DNA from: Bacteroidales bacterium
Lineage (GTDB): Bacteria; Bacteroidota; Bacteroidia; Bacteroidales; F082
Length of the DNA: 42,460 nt
Reading direction: 5' to 3'
Assembly (NCBI GenBank): GCA_017428285.1
Contig: JAFRRE010000169.1
Coordinates: 1-42,460 of the forward strand
The notes under the pieces are model-generated. The model made no database searches, had not been told where the DNA came from, and saw only the letters and a list, made by a program, of their open reading frames with translations. Below, piece by piece: positions 8,557-17,988 of the stretch. The position numbers were made by a program, and so were the translations under genes. The stretch's first letter is position 1. Each line of letters starts with the position of its first letter.

Positions 8557-8564
8557 TAATTTTG
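8557..8564 (+). promoter_or_regulatory. -7 box of the T9SS cargo gene at 8593
   Basis: TAATTTTG fits TAnnTTTG, with a TTTG at 8540-8543 as a weak -33 candidate. An initiation site about 7 nt downstream would leave almost no leader for the ATG at 8575 but about 20 nt for the ATG at 8593. This favours the second start. Confidence 0.65.
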
Positions 8565-8592
8565 CGCGTATAACATGGAAAAACACTTTGAA

Positions 8593-11500
8593 ATGAAAGC
8601 AACAAAATTATACACCTTGCTTGCGCTCCTGCTGATGGCGGGAGGGGTGGTGCATGTTCAGGCGCAGAAACCGTTCAAACTGGAAGTGGGTGCTACGGGG
8701 TATGCCACCTGGGTGAGTCCTGATTTTTTTGAACAAACCGTTTTCGACTTTAATGATGGCCAACTGCCTGAAGGCTGGACCATTTACAGCGAAGGCAATA
8801 TTGTGGAGCCATGGCGTTTTGAGTCGCCTGCCACCAATCCGCAACTCAACTTTCCGCCTGACGGTTCTACATACCTTTATGCCCAATCCAACCAATTGAA
8901 CAGCACAGATTACATGGAAGAGTGTTTCCATTCGCCCGCCATCGATTTGCGTGGCTACAAAAGGGCTTTCGTCATGTTCGACTATGATTATATGGAGGAT
9001 TGGAGCGATACCGAGGGCGAGTGTCAAATGAGAAGTGATGGCGTGTCTTGGTCATGGGAAAGTCTTTTCTTGCCTTGGAACGCCCAGTCAGGAAGGTTCC
9101 TTGGCGAAATAACCGAGATGATTTCACATCATTTCGAGATGCGTTTCCGCTTCAAGAGTCGCTACCCCCAAGACCATTTTGCCATCGACAATGTGACCAT
9201 CATGGGCGAGACGGAAGAACCTGTTTCCAACAACATCCTCGGTTTCAGATTGTGGCTGGATGATGTTCTGATTGACGATGTTATTGAAAACGAGTACCAA
9301 ATCGACACGGACACCTTGCAGGAAGGCCACGATTATACCCTTTCGGTGGCAAGCATCCTCACCGACGGTATCTCCGATACCACATCGTTAACTTTCACTT
9401 ATTCTTCCTGCTTCAATTTCGACGGTGTTTACGAATTTCACGGCAAGTTCATCGACTCGACCCATGTGGAACTGACTTGGGATACGCCGTATGAGATTTT
9501 CAAATCCAAAGACGGAGAAAATCAGAAGTGGTTCATTGGTGAGCCCGATGTTATCACCCATCCGGGCGCGGGCTACAACGATGGTTGGGATGTCAGTGCA
9601 TTGCATGACGGCTTAACAGCTTACGGTTTCAACGCCGATAAAGAAGCAGGTTTCAAGGTGATGGACAAGTTCACCATTCCCGAAGGTGCTCCCACCAGTT
9701 TTGCCGGCCTCCGCTTTTATGTCTATGAAGGCCCAACACCGACTTCAACCATTACGGCTGCCTACCTTACCATTTATGACGGCGACCCATTGAATGGTGG
9801 AAATCCTATAGGCGGTGGGGATGGCATCAACTGCCTATATCAAGGTTGGTTGGACTGCTACGAATGGGCACACATCTACCGCACCGGCGAGGACGATTTC
9901 TCGGATGTCAGTCGGCCTGTTTTTTACACCCTGGCCCATTTGGAACATGTGGGAATGGGGATGGAATTGGAGCCAAATCATACCTATTGGTTTGTGGCAT
10001 CGTTCAAAGGCTCATTACGCGACGATGTGCATGTGATTCCCGTCACTCGATTGGGCGAAACCACTACGGGCGAGGCTCGTATCTATTCCGAGGCTACGGG
10101 GTGGCAGCCCATGATTGATCCAGGGACACAAACCCAACAAGGCATTGCTTTCGACATCATTGGCTATGTACCTCTTTCTTTTAGCGTGTCCTATAGCGAC
10201 ATCTTCCGCGATGGAGAACTCATCGCCCACGGCGTGAACCAATGTTACTATATCGATGAGAATGTCCCTCACGGCATCCACACCTACAGCATCCAAAATG
10301 TCTATTACGACCACCTTTTCTTCGACTATCCTACCAAAGCCTGCCTGCAAAGCGTTGAGGTCAGACCTTGCTATCCGCCAAAGAACCTCGAAGTCAGCAC
10401 CGAGCCGTTGAACGGAACGGACGAACTCAACCGCCTGACGTGGGACAAGGAAGATGACATCCCTTTGCGCGACGATGTAAAAACTTACTATGAGATTTAC
10501 CGCAAGAGCATTTTGGATAATCAATATGCTTTGATTGGCGCTTTGGCCAAGGACAACACATCGGAAACCTTTGAATACTTGGACACCGTTTCCCAAGGCA
10601 CCTATTATTACAAGGTGAACGACTACAATGTCTTCCCCACAGGCTCATGCCAAAGCGATTTTGCTGAGCAGTACGGCGAATGCATGATTATAGGTAGCAT
10701 AGCAGCCGAGGCCGAATGGGACCAAGGCACTGATGGTGTAAGGTTGAAATGGGGTGAAGACCTTCGCAAAGCGCATTATCAGTATGAAAACGGAGAATTC
10801 GTCGATGCCGTAGGTTATTATGGAAACCTCTCTTGGGGCATTAAGACTGACAATCCAAGCCAATTCGGTTCATTCGTAAAGAGCGTGTCGCTTTATTGCG
10901 TTGCCGACGGAGAATATGACATCATGATCTACTCTGGCAATACTTCACCCAACACGCTGGTTTGGCAACAGACTGTACAACTGACAGGCGCTAACCGATG
11001 GCACACACTGGCTTTCGACAATCCGTACCAGATTATGGCATGGCCATTATGGATCATCATCCACCAACAAGGCATTGAGAATCCAGCTGCCTACGCGCAC
11101 GACGACGGCTCAACGGATGATGGACGATGGGTTTGCCTCGATGGCTATTGGTACAAGCCTGAAATGAATGGCTCCTTCATGGTCAGGGCCGACATCGACA
11201 ACCAAATGGAAGGGGAAGATTTGCTGCAATTAGAGGAGCCTTCCATGGGCGAACTGCACTACAATCTGTATCGCTCGCACGACAATGGAAGTTACGAGAA
11301 AATCGCGCAATTCCCCTTCCCGGGATTTTGGAGCCATGTGCGTTATTTCGACCCGATTGACGTAACGGATTATTCCTGCTACAACTACAAAGTCACTATG
11401 ACGTTTTGTGATGAATATGGCCATATTTGCGAATCTCAACCTGCACCCAATGCCGAAAATCCCTTAATTGACTGGGCGGAGGTTTGCAACACATGGAACA

Positions 11501-11742
11501 TTGGAGAGACTGTTGAGAACGAGCATGTTATACTATATCCCAATCCCACTACAGGAAAGGTAACAGTAGTTGGCATCGAGGCTTCCGAAGTGATGGTGTA
11601 CAATGTACTTGGCCAGTTGGTGAAGACTATGCGGGAGACGAATGAGATTGATTTGAGTGGATTAGTGGAAGGGGTTTATCTGCTGCGCATTACGGATGCG
11701 GAAGGAAAAAGCTATACGGAGCGGTTAGTGGTGAAAGAATAG
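8593..11742 (+). CDS. large T9SS-secreted surface protein with cleaved-adhesin-like domains
   Basis: 1049 residues from this ATG (1055 from the upstream ATG at 8575). The signal peptide MKATKLYTLLALLLMAGG is followed by VQAQ. Domain 1 (about 35-210) has the DFNDGQLPEGWTIYSEG pattern of cleaved-adhesin/MAM-like domains as in gingipain adhesins. Fibronectin-like segments and a Trp-rich domain (about 710-890, PLWIIIHQQG and GRWVCLDG) follow. The last about 75 residues are a type A T9SS sorting domain: LYPNPTTGKV, then VYNVLGQLV, then GVYLLRITD, ending RLVVKE. The protein should be exported across the outer membrane and attached to or released from the surface. The Trp-rich domain also occurs in the 32897-35605 protein. 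Ligand or substrate unknown; no protease catalytic motif seen. Confidence 0.85.
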   Translation: MKATKLYTLLALLLMAGGVVHVQAQKPFKLEVGATGYATWVSPDFFEQTVFDFNDGQLPEGWTIYSEGNIVEPWRFESPATNPQLNFPPDGSTYLYAQSNQLNSTDYMEECFHSPAIDLRGYKRAFVMFDYDYMEDWSDTEGECQMRSDGVSWSWESLFLPWNAQSGRFLGEITEMISHHFEMRFRFKSRYPQDHFAIDNVTIMGETEEPVSNNILGFRLWLDDVLIDDVIENEYQIDTDTLQEGHDYTLSVASILTDGISDTTSLTFTYSSCFNFDGVYEFHGKFIDSTHVELTWDTPYEIFKSKDGENQKWFIGEPDVITHPGAGYNDGWDVSALHDGLTAYGFNADKEAGFKVMDKFTIPEGAPTSFAGLRFYVYEGPTPTSTITAAYLTIYDGDPLNGGNPIGGGDGINCLYQGWLDCYEWAHIYRTGEDDFSDVSRPVFYTLAHLEHVGMGMELEPNHTYWFVASFKGSLRDDVHVIPVTRLGETTTGEARIYSEATGWQPMIDPGTQTQQGIAFDIIGYVPLSFSVSYSDIFRDGELIAHGVNQCYYIDENVPHGIHTYSIQNVYYDHLFFDYPTKACLQSVEVRPCYPPKNLEVSTEPLNGTDELNRLTWDKEDDIPLRDDVKTYYEIYRKSILDNQYALIGALAKDNTSETFEYLDTVSQGTYYYKVNDYNVFPTGSCQSDFAEQYGECMIIGSIAAEAEWDQGTDGVRLKWGEDLRKAHYQYENGEFVDAVGYYGNLSWGIKTDNPSQFGSFVKSVSLYCVADGEYDIMIYSGNTSPNTLVWQQTVQLTGANRWHTLAFDNPYQIMAWPLWIIIHQQGIENPAAYAHDDGSTDDGRWVCLDGYWYKPEMNGSFMVRADIDNQMEGEDLLQLEEPSMGELHYNLYRSHDNGSYEKIAQFPFPGFWSHVRYFDPIDVTDYSCYNYKVTMTFCDEYGHICESQPAPNAENPLIDWAEVCNTWNIGETVENEHVILYPNPTTGKVTVVGIEASEVMVYNVLGQLVKTMRETNEIDLSGLVEGVYLLRITDAEGKSYTERLVVKE

Positions 11743-11763
11743 GGATTTCTTTTCAAAACGAGC

Positions 11764-11797
11764 AAAAGGCTGACTGCGTGAGCGGTCAGCCTTTTTT
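11764..11797 (+). terminator. intrinsic terminator after the 8593 gene
   Basis: AAAGGCTGAC (11765-11774) pairs with GTCAGCCTTT (11785-11794) around a 10-nt loop, followed by a T-run to 11797. It starts about 20 nt after the stop. Confidence 0.9.
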
Positions 11798-11819
11798 CGT
11801 GTATGTCGCAATTTTTTCC

Positions 11820-11827
11820 TATTTTTG
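11820..11827 (+). promoter_or_regulatory. -7 box of the M23 peptidase gene
   Basis: TATTTTTG, a match to TAnnTTTG, 30 nt before the ATG at 11858. Confidence 0.7.
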
Positions 11828-11857
11828 CAGGTCATTAATGACCTATCACATAGCAAA

Positions 11858-12793
11858 ATGTCAGAAACACCCCAAAATACAAAGCCGAAGAGGCCCAAGT
11901 TGCGCAATGTCTCCCTCAAGAAGCTGAACCGGAAATACGACTTCCTCATGTCGCACGACGACTCGGGAAGGCCTATAGTTAACTTCAAACTGAATCTCCT
12001 CAACCTGATTCTCGTCATCATCGGCATCGCTCTGCTGCTTATTGTCATTACCACTTTTATCATCGCTTTCACGCCTTTGCGTGAATACATTCCTGGTTAC
12101 ACTGACACTAGCTTGGACCGTGAGGTGTACGAACTCAATCTTCGCGCCGATTCGCTCAGTCGCGAGATGCGGAAAAAGGATGTCTACTTTGAGAACCTGA
12201 AGAAAATTGTCGAAGGCTATGACTTTGCCGCCGACAGCACTTTGGCATCGTTGAATATTTACGAGCCATTGCCGAAGGGTGTCACGGATACCATTACGCT
12301 GAAGAAATCGGTGGAGGACAGCCTGCTTCGCGCCGAATACGAGGCCCAAAACCAATACAATCTCTTCGGCCCCGACTATCTGCCGCCCACCAAGCCGAGT
12401 TCACTGGTGAAGAATTTCTTTGTCCCCATTAATGGCACGGTGATTAATGGCTTCAATCCCGATAACGGACATTTTGGCGTTGACATTATTTCGGATGGCG
12501 ACCAAATCATCAATGCAACCTATGATGGCACCGTGGTCTTTTCCTCATGGAGCATCAACAACGGCTATTGCATTGGTATTCAACATGCCGACAGCTATTT
12601 CTCTGTATATAAGCATAATGCCACGCTGCTCAAGAAAGAAGGCGACTATGTCAGGGCAGGGGAGGCCATCGCCATTTTGGGCCGCTCAGGTGACCAGGAA
12701 GAGATTGAGCACTTGCATTTCGAACTATGGCATAGCGGTATCGCAGTCAACCCTGTTGATTATATGACCATTAATCATCCCGACGAAAACTAA
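11858..12793 (+). CDS. membrane-anchored M23 (LytM/lysostaphin-type) peptidase
   Basis: 311 residues. A basic cytoplasmic N terminus is followed by one transmembrane helix (about 45-70), a short helical region, and a C-terminal M23 domain (about 195-305). Zinc-ligand motifs are intact: NGHFGVD gives the first His and Asp, and HLHFELW gives the HxH. It should therefore be active on peptidoglycan cross-links in the periplasm, in cell-wall remodelling or division. The start is the ATG at 11858; an in-frame TTG at 11825 lies inside the -7 box and is rejected. It is a neighbour of the RseP-like gene, but each has its own promoter box. Confidence 0.9.
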   Translation: MSETPQNTKPKRPKLRNVSLKKLNRKYDFLMSHDDSGRPIVNFKLNLLNLILVIIGIALLLIVITTFIIAFTPLREYIPGYTDTSLDREVYELNLRADSLSREMRKKDVYFENLKKIVEGYDFAADSTLASLNIYEPLPKGVTDTITLKKSVEDSLLRAEYEAQNQYNLFGPDYLPPTKPSSLVKNFFVPINGTVINGFNPDNGHFGVDIISDGDQIINATYDGTVVFSSWSINNGYCIGIQHADSYFSVYKHNATLLKKEGDYVRAGEAIAILGRSGDQEEIEHLHFELWHSGIAVNPVDYMTINHPDEN

Positions 12794-12800
12794 AAATCAC

Positions 12801-12808
12801 TATCTTTG
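12801..12808 (+). promoter_or_regulatory. -7 box of rseP
   Basis: TATCTTTG, 33 nt before the ATG at 12842 and only 8 nt after the M23 gene. Confidence 0.7.
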
Positions 12809-12841
12809 CGCCGTTTTTTTCAACGATAAACAAAACCTACT

Positions 12842-14332
12842 ATGACTATATTAATAAAGGTATTACAGTTTTTCCTTTCCCTTTCCATTTTGATCTTTGT
12901 CCACGAATTAGGGCATTTCCTTGCTGCCAAGGCCTTTAAGACTCGTGTCGAGAAGTTCTATCTTTTCTTCGATTGGGGCTTTTCGCTTTTCCGTTGCAAA
13001 AAGGTGAACGGCAAGTGGCGCTTCAAGTTCTTCTCGAAGAATGTGCCAGAGAAATATACTGTCACCGAATATAGAGACGCAGCTGGAAAAAAACAAAAGA
13101 ACTACGAGCCTATTGATTTGAATACCTTGCCCGAGGACGACTGGCGTCGCAGTGACGAGACGGAATACGGCATCGGTTGGTTCCCGTTGGGTGGTTACAA
13201 CAAAATCGCTGGTATGGTTGACGAGTCGATGGACAAGTCGCAGATGCAGCAGCCTCCGAAGGAGTGGGAGTTCCGCAGCAAACCTGCTTGGCAGCGTTTC
13301 ATCATCATGGTGGCAGGCGTGTTCATGAATGTGGTGTTGGCTTTCATTATCTATATTGGCCTGCTGACCTCGGAGGGTAAGACATACTTGCCTACAGCCG
13401 AAGTCAACAAATACGGTATAGCGGTCGACAGCTTGGGCTATGAGTTGGGCTTCCGTGATGGCGACAAGATATTGTCTGTTGACGGAAAGTATTATGAAGA
13501 CTTTGCCAAGATACCGTTGCAAATCATCATCGACAAGGCAAAAACCGTTGAGGTAGAACGCGAAGGCAAAAATGTCGTCGTCGAACTGCCTGAAGATGCC
13601 ACGGCTACCTTGCTTAGCACACAAGACGCAGAGTTTATTTCAACCCGATTGCCTTTTGTGATTGACAGCGTGGCCGATAGCATTGCGGTCAATGGCAAAA
13701 TGGAGGTGAGCCCCGCTCGTAAGGCAGGTCTGAGAAAAGGTGACCAGATCATCGGCATTAATGATGAAGCCACACCCTATTTCCATGATTTCAAGAATAC
13801 GATTGTAAAATATAGAAACCAGGATCTCAAGCTGTTGGCACTTCGAGCAAGAGATACGATTGCTTTGGATATGCATCTGGGCGAACAACCTCTCATCGGA
13901 GCCACCGTCAAGTCGTTTGACATGGCAGTGAAGCAATACACCTTCTTCCAGGCCATTCCCGCAGGTTTCTCTGAGACCTTCAGTGGGTTGAGCGACTATT
14001 GGAAACAGGTGAAGCTTATTTTCAGTCCCAAGACCAAGGCCTATGAAAGTGTAGGCGGCTTCATCTCCATTGGCAAGATCTTCCCTGAAACCTGGATTTG
14101 GAGTTTGTTCTGGCGTATGACGGCCTTCCTCTCCATTGCCCTCGCCGTGATGAACATTTTGCCCATCCCGGCTTTGGACGGCGGCCACATCCTTTTCCTG
14201 TTGGTGGAAATCATCACGCGCCGCAAACCCTCCGACAAGTTCATGGAAGTGGCCGAAACGGTGGGTCTCATCCTCGTGTTGGGATTGGTCATTTTAGCCA
14301 ATGGCAACGACATTATCAGACTGTTCAAATAA
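12842..14332 (+). CDS. rseP: RseP-like site-2 metalloprotease (M50)
   Basis: 496 residues, an intramembrane zinc protease. HELGH at residues 21-25 is the catalytic motif in the first transmembrane helix. A later segment, NILPIPALDGGHILF, supplies the third ligand (LDG motif). Two PDZ-like domains lie between (about 195-345), with GFRDGDKILSVDG and GLRKGDQIIGIND. In other bacteria the family cuts anti-sigma factors or clears signal-peptide remnants. Here a substrate could be a FecR-type anti-sigma factor such as the one at 40046-41068; that link is inference. It lies directly upstream of the T9SS core operon on the same strand. Confidence 0.93.
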   Translation: MTILIKVLQFFLSLSILIFVHELGHFLAAKAFKTRVEKFYLFFDWGFSLFRCKKVNGKWRFKFFSKNVPEKYTVTEYRDAAGKKQKNYEPIDLNTLPEDDWRRSDETEYGIGWFPLGGYNKIAGMVDESMDKSQMQQPPKEWEFRSKPAWQRFIIMVAGVFMNVVLAFIIYIGLLTSEGKTYLPTAEVNKYGIAVDSLGYELGFRDGDKILSVDGKYYEDFAKIPLQIIIDKAKTVEVEREGKNVVVELPEDATATLLSTQDAEFISTRLPFVIDSVADSIAVNGKMEVSPARKAGLRKGDQIIGINDEATPYFHDFKNTIVKYRNQDLKLLALRARDTIALDMHLGEQPLIGATVKSFDMAVKQYTFFQAIPAGFSETFSGLSDYWKQVKLIFSPKTKAYESVGGFISIGKIFPETWIWSLFWRMTAFLSIALAVMNILPIPALDGGHILFLLVEIITRRKPSDKFMEVAETVGLILVLGLVILANGNDIIRLFK

Positions 14333-14444
14333 AAAATATCATACTGAAAAACAAAGTATTAGTTCAACCGCTCGAAAATTAATTTGTTTAGATAAATACT
14401 ATTTTCGTAAATTCGCGGTTTCAATCGCAGCAGTATTGTTGAAT

Positions 14445-15413
14445 TTGAAGACGAAAATAACACATATCGTAATACTCATTGTGATGCTGTTTTCGACAGG
14501 CATGGGAGCCCAAGCACAACAGGCACCCATCTTCACCAATTACGCGAATTCCTACGCTTACGCCAATGCTGGATTTGCGGGTATGAGCGAAGGCATTAAT
14601 GTGTTGGGTCTCTATCGTATGCAATGGGCGGGTTTCACCGATATGGATGGTAACGAGATTGCGCCGACAACCTTCCTTTTGTCGGGCGACATGCCTTTCC
14701 GCAAACTGCATGGCGGTATGGAGTTTTCTATCATGCAGGACAAGTTGGGTTTTGAGAATAATGTCAATGTGGGTTTGGGCTATTCCTATCACATGGACCT
14801 TGGAGGCTCGACTCTTGGCATCGGCGTAGCGGGCACTTTGCTTAACCGTTCGGTCGATTTCTCGCAGTTGCATGCCAATCAGGAGAGCGACCCGCTTTTG
14901 GTGGGCTTGGGTGAGGAGAGCGCTATGATGTTTGATTTCAATGTGGGTCTTTTCTGGCAAATCCCCGATTCGTTCTTCTTGGGCTTTTCGGTTGTCAACG
15001 TGTTGGAATCGATGAGTGAGGCACTTAACGACAACTCTGAGTCTAGTGCCAGTTTCACCACCGACCGCACGTTCTATGCTATTGCTGGCTACCCCTTCCA
15101 GTTTGAGGACCTTCCTTATCTGACCTTCGTTCCGTCGGCCAGCGTGATGAGTGACATCGCCTCGACCCAGTTCAACATCAGTGCGCGTGCGATATACAAC
15201 AATGTGTTCTCCTTTGGGGTCAACTATCGCTTTCAGGAGTCTGTCGGCTTGATGGCTGGCATCACCATTAAGGATTTGACCGTCGCTTATTCATACGATA
15301 TCAATACGCTGGGCTTGGGTTTGCCAGGCTCGCACGAGATAGGTCTGAGTTATTGTTTCAAACTTGATCTCGACCGAACGCCGCGCGACTATCGTAGTGT
15401 GCGTTATCTGTAA
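14445..15413 (+). CDS. porP: PorP/SprF family T9SS outer-membrane protein
   Basis: About 322 residues. The signal peptide LKTKITHIVILIVMLFS ends GAQA, followed by QQAPIFTNYANSYAYANAGFAG, the start typical of the PorP/SprF family. The body is an outer-membrane beta-barrel. PorP-type proteins work with the gliding/T9SS machinery and its surface attachment. No suitable ATG exists: the in-frame ATG at 14301 lies inside rseP, and a likely -7 box (TATTTTCG, near 14399-14406) lies before the signal peptide. I place the start at the TTG at 14445 (14436 and 14439 are alternatives). It is followed by gldK, the order seen as porP-porK-L-M-N in Porphyromonas gingivalis. Confidence 0.8.
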   Translation: MKTKITHIVILIVMLFSTGMGAQAQQAPIFTNYANSYAYANAGFAGMSEGINVLGLYRMQWAGFTDMDGNEIAPTTFLLSGDMPFRKLHGGMEFSIMQDKLGFENNVNVGLGYSYHMDLGGSTLGIGVAGTLLNRSVDFSQLHANQESDPLLVGLGEESAMMFDFNVGLFWQIPDSFFLGFSVVNVLESMSEALNDNSESSASFTTDRTFYAIAGYPFQFEDLPYLTFVPSASVMSDIASTQFNISARAIYNNVFSFGVNYRFQESVGLMAGITIKDLTVAYSYDINTLGLGLPGSHEIGLSYCFKLDLDRTPRDYRSVRYL

Positions 15414-15519
15414 TTATTTTAGTGGAAGATGTAGACATTTGGGAAGGCATTAATGATGATTTAAATGGTAATTGAGGGGAAAAAGTGGGAAAAAAAATGG
15501 AGCGGAATATAATATTTTC

Positions 15520-15527
15520 TAATTTTG
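15520..15527 (+). promoter_or_regulatory. -7 box of gldK-gldN
   Basis: TAATTTTG, about 95 nt before the gldK ATG, in an otherwise featureless 209-nt gap after porP. It suggests gldK-N can be transcribed separately from porP. Confidence 0.55.
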
Positions 15528-15622
15528 GCGGTTTTTAATAAGAATCGCTGTCTTGAAATGTCAGCAAGATTGAATCGAAAAAAATAAAGAAAATAAATAG
15601 TAATCATATCATTGTCAAGAAG

Positions 15623-17032
15623 ATGAAAAGACTATTGTTCATGGTTTCCGTAGCGTTGCTGCTCACAGCCTGCGGCAATTCAAACCAAGGCGAGTTGGTT
15701 GGAGTGCGTAAGTCCAACAAGACCTTCAATCAACCGGATCCTTATGGGATGGTTTTTGTCCCACAAGGCAGTTATACGATGGGTGTAGGTGGTGAAGACA
15801 TCACCGGCTCTTATCTCAATGAGCCCAAAACAGTTTCGGTGTCGGCATTCTTTATGGATGAGACCGAAATCACCAATAATGAGTACCGCCAATTCGTATA
15901 TTGGGTTAGAGACTCTATCGCAAGAAGAATTCTTGCCGACAACTTCCCAGACAGATTTGCCATTACCGAGAGCAAAACGGGTGAGGTGTACGACCCGCCG
16001 AGACTGAACTGGAAGGAAAAACTCGATTGGAACAGCAAGGAACAGGAAGTGCGCGAGGCTCTTGAGCCGATGTATCTCCCTGAACATGAGAGATATTTCC
16101 GCCGTAAGGAAATCGATACCAGAAAGTTGTATTATTCCTATTTCTGGTTCGATATGGTGGCCGCTGCCAAGAAGGATTTCTCCGACGACAAGTTGGCGCC
16201 GAACGACTATTCGCTTGGCGAGGCTGATGCGGGCATTAATGTCGACCGTAAGGGTGCTTGGTCGAACCGTAAGCAGGGTTACACCGACCGTTCAGTGTAT
16301 GCCCGTGCCGAGGTCATTAATGTGTATCCTGACACGCTTTGCTGGATTCATGACTATAGTTACTCGTTCAACGACCCGATGACCGAGAAGTATTTCTGGC
16401 ATCCGGCCTACGACAACTACCCGGTTGTGGGTGTCACATGGCAACAGGCTCGTGCTTTCTGCGTGTGGCGCACCGAGTTGCTTAACGCTTATTTGCGTTC
16501 GAAAAAGGATGTCGACCTTTCGGAGTTCCGTCTGCCCACCGAGGCTGAATGGGAATGGGCTGCCCGTGGTGGCAAGATGTTGAATCCTTATCCTTGGGGT
16601 GGTCCTAACGCCAGCAACGCTAAGGGTTGCTTCTTGGCCAACTTCAAGCCTAGAAGAGGTAACTACCTCGCCGATGGTGGTCTGCGCACTCTCGTGGTGG
16701 GCTGCTATCCTCCCAATGGCTGGGGCCTTTACGACATGGCCGGTAATGTGGCCGAATGGACCAATACGGCCTATGACCCCAACTCCTACAACTTCACTTG
16801 GGACATGAACCCGAACTATACCTATAACGCTAAGAATGACGACCCGCCGGTCATGAAGCGTAAAGTGGTGCGTGGTGGCTCGTGGAAGGATGTTTCCTAC
16901 TACATGCAAGTTACCACTCGCGACTATCAATATCAAGATACAGCCAACTGTTACACGGGCTTCCGTTGCATCCAGCCTTACTTGGGCCGTAACAAGGGCG
17001 ACAACCCAAGATTGTCGAGGGTATACAGATAA
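15623..17032 (+). CDS. gldK: T9SS ring lipoprotein GldK/PorK
   Basis: 469 residues. Signal peptide with lipobox LLTAC (Cys17), so lipid-anchored. The rest is a formylglycine-generating-enzyme-like (sulfatase-modifying factor) fold: GMVFVPQGSYTMG, MDETEITNNEYRQF, RLPTEAEWEWAARGG, NVAEWTN, VVRGGSWKD, GFRC. In GldK this fold is structural, not catalytic. GldK and GldN form the large periplasmic ring under the outer membrane in the type IX secretion system. The gene is followed by gldL, M and N on the same strand with short gaps. Confidence 0.93.
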   Translation: MKRLLFMVSVALLLTACGNSNQGELVGVRKSNKTFNQPDPYGMVFVPQGSYTMGVGGEDITGSYLNEPKTVSVSAFFMDETEITNNEYRQFVYWVRDSIARRILADNFPDRFAITESKTGEVYDPPRLNWKEKLDWNSKEQEVREALEPMYLPEHERYFRRKEIDTRKLYYSYFWFDMVAAAKKDFSDDKLAPNDYSLGEADAGINVDRKGAWSNRKQGYTDRSVYARAEVINVYPDTLCWIHDYSYSFNDPMTEKYFWHPAYDNYPVVGVTWQQARAFCVWRTELLNAYLRSKKDVDLSEFRLPTEAEWEWAARGGKMLNPYPWGGPNASNAKGCFLANFKPRRGNYLADGGLRTLVVGCYPPNGWGLYDMAGNVAEWTNTAYDPNSYNFTWDMNPNYTYNAKNDDPPVMKRKVVRGGSWKDVSYYMQVTTRDYQYQDTANCYTGFRCIQPYLGRNKGDNPRLSRVYR

Positions 17033-17092
17033 TTATCAAGAAATCAACAAATTAAAAAATAACAAAATTTAAACTTTTAAATTTCAATTGTC

Positions 17093-17944
17093 ATGGCAAA
17101 AAAAGAACTTAGCAAATTCCAACAATTCCTCGTTTCGAGAAAGTTCAAAACCTTCATGGGCTACCTCTATGGTTGGGGCGCTTCCGTGGTTATGATTGGT
17201 GCATATTTCAAACTGACCCACATTCCCGGTGCTGACTTCATGTTGGCTCTCGGTTTGGGTATCGAAGCATTGATTTTCTTCATGTCGGCTTTTGAGCCTC
17301 AACATGTCGACTATGCATGGGACAACGTTTTCGTTGAACTTGAAGAGGATTGGGACGGAAAGACGCGTACACAATTTGCCACAACAGGCGGTGGTGCTGC
17401 TGGTAAGCCTGCTGTTACCGATGCTGAAGAAGCTATGTTGAGCAAGATGTTTGAAAAGATGAACGTCAGCGAAGATACCTTCAAGAAACTCGGTAGAGGT
17501 ATTGACAAATTGGCTGAGAACGCTGGTCAGATGGCTGACATCTCCAATGCTATGGCCGCTACCACCAACTATGCCAACGCTATGGATCGCGCCACGAAGT
17601 CAATCGCCGACTTCTCGAACGCATACGTCCAGACCAACCAGAAACTTTCTGATTCTTTGGGCAAGCTCGACTTCAGCGCCCTCGATGCCAACACCATCAA
17701 GAAGGTGGCTAACAGCATGACCTCGCTCAACTCCATCTACGAGCTCCAGCTCCAAGGTGCCGAGCAGACTTCAGCCGCCAGCAAGAAGTTGACCGAAACT
17801 ATGAACAAGTACATGGATAACCTCAACGCTTCATCACAGAACGCCGGCCAACTCAACCAACAGTTGACCCAGTTGCAACAGCGCTTGTCCGCTTTGAACA
17901 ATGTCTATGGTGGAATGTTGTCAGCAATGAACATCAAGGCATAA
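17093..17944 (+). CDS. gldL: T9SS inner-membrane motor protein GldL
   Basis: 283 residues. Two transmembrane helices lie near the N terminus (about 20-38 and 46-66), separated by KLTHIPGADF. The second contains the conserved acidic residue (E58 in GIEALIFF), matching the proton-channel glutamate described in GldL. The C-terminal cytoplasmic part is helical and Ala/Gln-rich. With GldM it forms the rotary motor that uses the proton gradient to power T9SS export. It lies between gldK and gldM. Confidence 0.95.
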   Translation: MAKKELSKFQQFLVSRKFKTFMGYLYGWGASVVMIGAYFKLTHIPGADFMLALGLGIEALIFFMSAFEPQHVDYAWDNVFVELEEDWDGKTRTQFATTGGGAAGKPAVTDAEEAMLSKMFEKMNVSEDTFKKLGRGIDKLAENAGQMADISNAMAATTNYANAMDRATKSIADFSNAYVQTNQKLSDSLGKLDFSALDANTIKKVANSMTSLNSIYELQLQGAEQTSAASKKLTETMNKYMDNLNASSQNAGQLNQQLTQLQQRLSALNNVYGGMLSAMNIKA

Positions 17945-17988
17945 TTCTACTCAAACCTGATTGTTTAATATAAAAAAGGAGTAAAATT

